A stretch of DNA of 35,016 nt from Candidatus Avanaerovorax faecigallinarum (lineage in GTDB: Bacteria > Bacillota > Clostridia > Peptostreptococcales > Anaerovoracaceae). The stretch is from assembly GCA_019113145.1 (NCBI GenBank), contig DXHZ01000085.1, forward strand, positions 1 to 35,016. Reading direction: 5' to 3'. The notes beneath the pieces are model-generated. The model did no database searches. It was not told the origin of the DNA and saw nothing but the letters and a program-made list of their open reading frames with translations. This document shows, piece after piece, positions 31,027-35,016 of this stretch. Numbering within the stretch: the first letter of the stretch is position 1; the number at the start of each line of letters is the position of its first letter. A program made the translations under genes and the position numbers.

Positions 31027-31148
31027 CACGGAGTTTATCCTTTTTACAAAGTTAATGCATTTCTTTAAAAAATAATGTTTTTCATGAATTTGGTTAAATT
31101 TTTTTAAGCAAAGGCGCCGAAAACGGGCAGGAAGGAGGAACTGAAGCA

Positions 31149-31202
31149 TTGAAAAACAATATAAGCGGCAGGCGGCTGCCTGCACGGCATAAATTAATGT
31201 GA
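31149..31202 (+). CDS. Possible 17-residue leader peptide
   Basis: GGAAGGAGG near 31130-31138 is a strong ribosome binding site with no annotated gene behind it. A TTG at 31149 starts the peptide MKNNISGRRLPARHKLM, which ends at TGA 31200-31202. The reading frame overlaps a GCAGGC/GCCTGC hairpin (31168-31173/31178-31183). It lies upstream of the promoter I propose for the surface protein, so it may belong to another transcript or be chance. I do not claim a function. Confidence 0.25.
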   Translation: MKNNISGRRLPARHKLM

Positions 31203-31223
31203 AAAACAATTCAGAGAATATGA

Positions 31224-31252
31224 TTTACGTATGCGCGCAAATGTGATATCAT
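31224..31252 (+). promoter_or_regulatory. Promoter of the surface-protein gene
   Basis: TTTACG (31224-31229) and TATCAT (31247-31252) are 17 bp apart, with a TG two bases before the -10 (extended -10). The start codon follows at 31291. The rest of the 336-bp gap between the APC permease and this gene holds the permease promoter and the possible small peptide. Confidence 0.5.
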
Positions 31253-31290
31253 GAGGAATAAAGACAGTCAGAAAGAAGGAGGATATGAGT

Positions 31291-34200
31291 ATGAGAAAGA
31301 AAATAGGAACGATGTTCCTTATATTCTGCATGCTTATGTGCACGACAGGCATAGCTATGGCTGTGGAAGTCGACAACGTGACTGAAACTCCGGGTGTGGA
31401 AAATAATACGGAAGATTCCACGGAAGTGACCACGGAAACTTCAGATGACGTTTCGGACAGCGAAAGCGATGACACGGTCGTGGAAACAGAAAATGACGAA
31501 ACTGTGAAAACAGATTCGGAGACTATGGATGATGCTGACGACGTGACAGGCGGAACAGAGCCAGAAGAGTCTGTCACCGAAGAGCCTTCAGAGACATCAG
31601 CGGATGTTCCGAAGCTTATGAGCAGCGTCAAGGCAGCAGATCAGGAAGGCCTGGAGGCGCCTGCAAAAGCAGCTGCAGATAATTCTCTGGATGTTGTTTA
31701 TGTGTCCAGCGACGGTGATGATAAGGAAGGCGCCGGAACTGAAGAAAGTCCGGTAGCTACATTGTCAAAGGCTGTCATTGTTGCCAAGTCAGGTGCAACA
31801 ATCTATGTGATGAGTGATCTTACTATGACAAAATGTGCTCGTTACTATGGTAAGCATCTGACTATAACAAGCGGTGACGGTGGTCCTTACACTTTGACAA
31901 GAGGCGATGATTTTGCCGCACAGCAGGACAGTGCTCGTTCCACTTATAATCCTGCTTTAATAGAAGTGGACAGCACCAACGGCCCTAACACAGCGTCTCT
32001 TAAATTGTCAAATATTATTTTAGACGATGCGGCTAAACATGAAGGCAGTTATTTTGTTCAGGCTGATTCCGAAGGAGATGGACATACAAAAGTAGGCGAC
32101 CAGGAAATCGGAAATACCGACATAGTTCAGGACGGTATAATCGCTACTTATAACAGCGTTGGCACTATAACTCTCGGAAAGGGTGCTGTTCTTAAGAATT
32201 ATGGCGGAATGTGTGCTGTTCGTCTGTCCGGCGGTGAACTTATTATGGAAGAAGGCAGCCAGATTATAGACGACAGAGAAATAACTCGTCAGAAAGGTGA
32301 GAAGGGAAGTTTCGGACCTGCAGGCGCTATCTGGATACAGGGCGGAACACTTACCATGAATGGCGGTACTATCGGTGGGGCTGAAGGAGTTACCATGAAC
32401 GGCCGGGCGGTCTATGTGGATAGCGGCACAGCTAACATCGGAGGCACCATTCAAAATATCAAAGGTGCGGATGCTGCATGGCAGGGACAGAACGGCGTTG
32501 CCGTACATCTGCGCTCCGGCGGTGAAGCCACACTTACTGAAACCGGTAAGATTACAAATGTTACCGGCACGAATACGGGAAACAACAGTGCTATATGGAC
32601 ACAGTACTGTAACTTTACAAGTGAAAAGGGCTCTTTGATCTCTAAAGTTGACGGATTCCCGCTGCTTCACTTTGATGACCTCGGCAATGACTACAGTCAC
32701 GAAGTGTACCTCGACGGAACTATATCCGATTGTAAATGTGGCGGAGCATCGCTTCTCAGATCATGGTACGGACAGATTACTTTCGGTGAGCACAACGTAA
32801 TTGAGAACTGTTCGTCCAGCAGTGCCGGCGGCCTCATCTATTCCAATAACGGTTCGCACTATACGTTTGCCGGAACTATCCGCAACAACACCGCTTCCAA
32901 GGGCGTGATTTATCTTGCCAATCAGGGCGGCGGCGGAGTCGTTGCCACTATTGAATCTACAGCAAAGATTGTAGATAATTCCAATCTTGCTATTCGCGTT
33001 AATAATAGTTCCAACCTGACTATGAACGGAGGCGAAATTTCCGGAAATAAAGGTGCCGGTGTTCAGATAAGCGGTAAAGATAGCTGGAAAGGCGTGAAGT
33101 TTATCATGAATGATGGAACTATTGCGGATAATGGTGGAGTTGGCATAGATGCAGCTATAGGTGGCAATGCGGTAGTTCAGTTGAACGGAGGCTCTGTTCA
33201 CGGTAATGGAGATGGCACGGAAATCACTGTATGGAATGACTATACGGATGCTCCTGGTGCTTACGGCAAGAGCGAGAATGATAATATTTATATCGCTTCA
33301 GGAGTTCTTCAGGGTAATCGCACTGTTAAGGTAATGCATGGATATAGTTCAATTTTGGGTGCATTTTCCTTGAATCGTACTTTAGGAACTGTTACTCTGG
33401 ACGATGGACATGGAGAAGTTGCATGGGCATTTGCTAATCCTAAGGCAGTTGATAAGATTACCAATCTGGTAACCGCTGAAGATAATCATGATAGTTGGAA
33501 AGCCGCTGCAGAAGATGCTTATTGGATTACACCTTATGCGGATTCATATCAATTCAAAGTGACTCGTCCAGACAAGGCTAAAAAAACGGACTTGTATCTT
33601 GCGTATATTCCGATGAACGATGACGGCAGCGTTCCTGATGATGCGGAGCTTACGCTTGAGAAGGTAGGAACCGGTAATCAGATTGATGTCACTATGAAAG
33701 GATTAGATGCCGATAAGAGCTATGCTTTCATGTTCTTTAATTCGAGTGAGTACACTCTTACGGCGGACAGCGTTACTAAGTACATCGGAGGCGGTGCAGG
33801 TGACGAAACTACAGGTAACGGATTCCCTGAACTCACTATCGGCGGTAGTGTTGATCCAATCTCTAAACTGGAGATTAAAGGAGTTGAAGTTACAGGTGAT
33901 GATTTGATGTCTGAACTGCTCGGTAATATAGAAGCGACTTATACAAATGAAGATGGAGATGTTGTTACAGACGACTCTGAATCTGGTGAGTATACCGTTA
34001 CTCTTAAATGGAAAAACGGTTTAACAAATGATGATGTGAGAATAAACGGTAACAATGTAAACCTTGATGGTATAGGTACGGTTATTGTGCGTCACATAAG
34101 TGATGTTTCTAGTGTACAGGCAGGCACAAATACTCATGAGCTGCTGACTACAGAGCCTACAGCTCCGGTAGAACACGCAGAGGCTATTGCTAAGACCGAA

Positions 34201-35016
34201 ACAAATTGGGGTATTGTATATCAACCTGATTTCTATATCAACGATAATGAAGATTTTCTAATCGAAGATGCTTCCGGTATCCAGATTCTCGACGACGGTC
34301 TGCTCCTTGAAGAAGATGATAACCGTCAGGAACTGATGGAACAGAAAGCGGCTGACTATCTGGGAACTCCGGGCGAAGGTCGGGCTTACAGATACGATTT
34401 CCATTACCTTGACCTGGTTGATGCCTTCAACGGCAATGCGTGGGTATCCGCAAGCTATGGAACCACCGTATATCTGCCATATCCTGAAGGTGTTACTGCG
34501 GACAATGCCGAAGAACTGGGTGTAAAGGTTGTTCACTATAAGGACCTGCACCGTGAATACGGTATATCCGGTCAGGCTGAAGTTGAAGAAGCGATAGCGG
34601 CCAGTGAACTTGAAACTATGGAAGTGGAATTCGATGCCAACGGTATCAAATTCGATGTTCCTCGCGAAGGCTTCTCGCCGTTTGCCATAGTATGGCAGAC
34701 TGAAGCTTACACCATAACGGCGACAGCCGGTGAAGGCGGTACTGTCGATCCTTCCGGTGAAGTAGTGGTGGTTGAAGGCGCAGACAAGACATTCACTATC
34801 ACTCCTGACAATGGATATGAAATAGCTGAAGTCGTTGTCGACGGACAGGCTGTCGATCTTGCAGATGTTGTAAATGAAGACGGTACAGGAACTTACACCT
34901 TCGAAAAGGTGGACGGAGATCATTCCATCGAAATTACTTTCGAGAAGACCGCTGTAACGCCTGATTCCGGTGAAGATGAACCTGATAACCCGGCCGATGA
35001 TCCAAACACACCTTCC
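31291..35016 (+). CDS. Large secreted beta-helix surface protein with InlB-like repeat, C-terminus outside window
   Basis: The frame is open for 1242 codons to the window end. GGAGG (31279-31283) is 7 nt before ATG 31291; ATG 31285 is too close to it. Residues 1-24 are a signal peptide ending GIAMA. An acidic Thr/Glu/Asp-rich linker follows to about 115. From about 131 to 700 the protein is a parallel beta-helix (pectin-lyase-like) built from turns such as GGTLTMNGGTIGG, LTMNGGEISGNKGAGVQI and VVQLNGGSVHGNGDG. Residues about 1140-1220 (YTITATAGEGGTVDPSG to SIEITFEK) are a divergent InlB B-repeat. A Pro/Asp/Glu-rich spacer begins at the end, as before a wall anchor. Probably an adhesin; the ligand is unknown. 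Confidence 0.88.
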   Translation, partial: MRKKIGTMFLIFCMLMCTTGIAMAVEVDNVTETPGVENNTEDSTEVTTETSDDVSDSESDDTVVETENDETVKTDSETMDDADDVTGGTEPEESVTEEPSETSADVPKLMSSVKAADQEGLEAPAKAAADNSLDVVYVSSDGDDKEGAGTEESPVATLSKAVIVAKSGATIYVMSDLTMTKCARYYGKHLTITSGDGGPYTLTRGDDFAAQQDSARSTYNPALIEVDSTNGPNTASLKLSNIILDDAAKHEGSYFVQADSEGDGHTKVGDQEIGNTDIVQDGIIATYNSVGTITLGKGAVLKNYGGMCAVRLSGGELIMEEGSQIIDDREITRQKGEKGSFGPAGAIWIQGGTLTMNGGTIGGAEGVTMNGRAVYVDSGTANIGGTIQNIKGADAAWQGQNGVAVHLRSGGEATLTETGKITNVTGTNTGNNSAIWTQYCNFTSEKGSLISKVDGFPLLHFDDLGNDYSHEVYLDGTISDCKCGGASLLRSWYGQITFGEHNVIENCSSSSAGGLIYSNNGSHYTFAGTIRNNTASKGVIYLANQGGGGVVATIESTAKIVDNSNLAIRVNNSSNLTMNGGEISGNKGAGVQISGKDSWKGVKFIMNDGTIADNGGVGIDAAIGGNAVVQLNGGSVHGNGDGTEITVWNDYTDAPGAYGKSENDNIYIASGVLQGNRTVKVMHGYSSILGAFSLNRTLGTVTLDDGHGEVAWAFANPKAVDKITNLVTAEDNHDSWKAAAEDAYWITPYADSYQFKVTRPDKAKKTDLYLAYIPMNDDGSVPDDAELTLEKVGTGNQIDVTMKGLDADKSYAFMFFNSSEYTLTADSVTKYIGGGAGDETTGNGFPELTIGGSVDPISKLEIKGVEVTGDDLMSELLGNIEATYTNEDGDVVTDDSESGEYTVTLKWKNGLTNDDVRINGNNVNLDGIGTVIVRHISDVSSVQAGTNTHELLTTEPTAPVEHAEAIAKTETNWGIVYQPDFYINDNEDFLIEDASGIQILDDGLLLEEDDNRQELMEQKAADYLGTPGEGRAYRYDFHYLDLVDAFNGNAWVSASYGTTVYLPYPEGVTADNAEELGVKVVHYKDLHREYGISGQAEVEEAIAASELETMEVEFDANGIKFDVPREGFSPFAIVWQTEAYTITATAGEGGTVDPSGEVVVVEGADKTFTITPDNGYEIAEVVVDGQAVDLADVVNEDGTGTYTFEKVDGDHSIEITFEKTAVTPDSGEDEPDNPADDPNTPS

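Overview
The window looks like chromosomal DNA of a mid-GC anaerobic Gram-positive bacterium (Bacillota, class Clostridia). The evidence is the Firmicute-type neighbourhood rpmE-prfA-sua5-rpiB-upp, an EcfA1-EcfA2-EcfT module, strong AGGAGG-type ribosome binding sites, several [4Fe-4S] oxidoreductases, frequent ATA and AGA/AGG codons, and a large secreted beta-helix protein. A member of the Anaerovoracaceae (Mogibacterium/Emergencia-like) would fit, but this is a weak guess made without a database.

Layout. (1) 1-97 (-): start of an EamA/DMT transporter. (2) 258-8921 (+): a long co-directional block that opens with the cobalamin nucleotide-loop genes (cobT, cobU, cobS, a short cobU paralog, and cobC fused to an aldo/keto reductase). 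It continues with a flavodoxin-ferredoxin (EFR1), a VanY-type carboxypeptidase, a DUF3137-like membrane protein, azlC-azlD and an ABM monooxygenase. (3) 9151-12621 (-): NusG-II protein, Gx transporter, aminopeptidase P and proC. (4) 12647-15038 (+): apbE and aminopeptidase C. (5) 15316-16707 (-): a MocR regulator. It is divergent from (6) 16921-20847 (+): a frameshifted TIGR02206-type membrane gene, then ecfA1-ecfA2-ecfT-trmB. (7) 21027-22268 (+): a class I aminotransferase. (8) 22269-24230 (+): a gene-poor AT-rich stretch, a YefM-like antitoxin fusion and a GNAT-GrpB fusion. (9) 24331-29353 (+): rpmE, prfA, sua5, rpiB, upp, tyrS. (10) 29620-30954 (-): an APC amino acid permease. (11) 31291-35016 (+): the first 1242 codons of a giant surface protein that runs off the end.

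The most striking non-coding signal is a family of about 190-bp nested palindromes present in three diverged copies (8933-9122, 15096-15287, 29402-29590). Each copy has three concentric pairs of inverted arms, all built around TTGAC/GTCAA. The three copies occupy exactly the three convergent gene junctions of the window and no other place. A solitary copy of the outer-arm dodecamer lies in the leader of the MocR gene.

Other points: the cobC-aldo/keto reductase fusion carries a perfect internal Shine-Dalgarno and start at the domain boundary; the first gene of the ECF operon is broken by a frameshift; NusG-II and apbE diverge with only 25 bp between their start codons; and prmC is missing from behind prfA.
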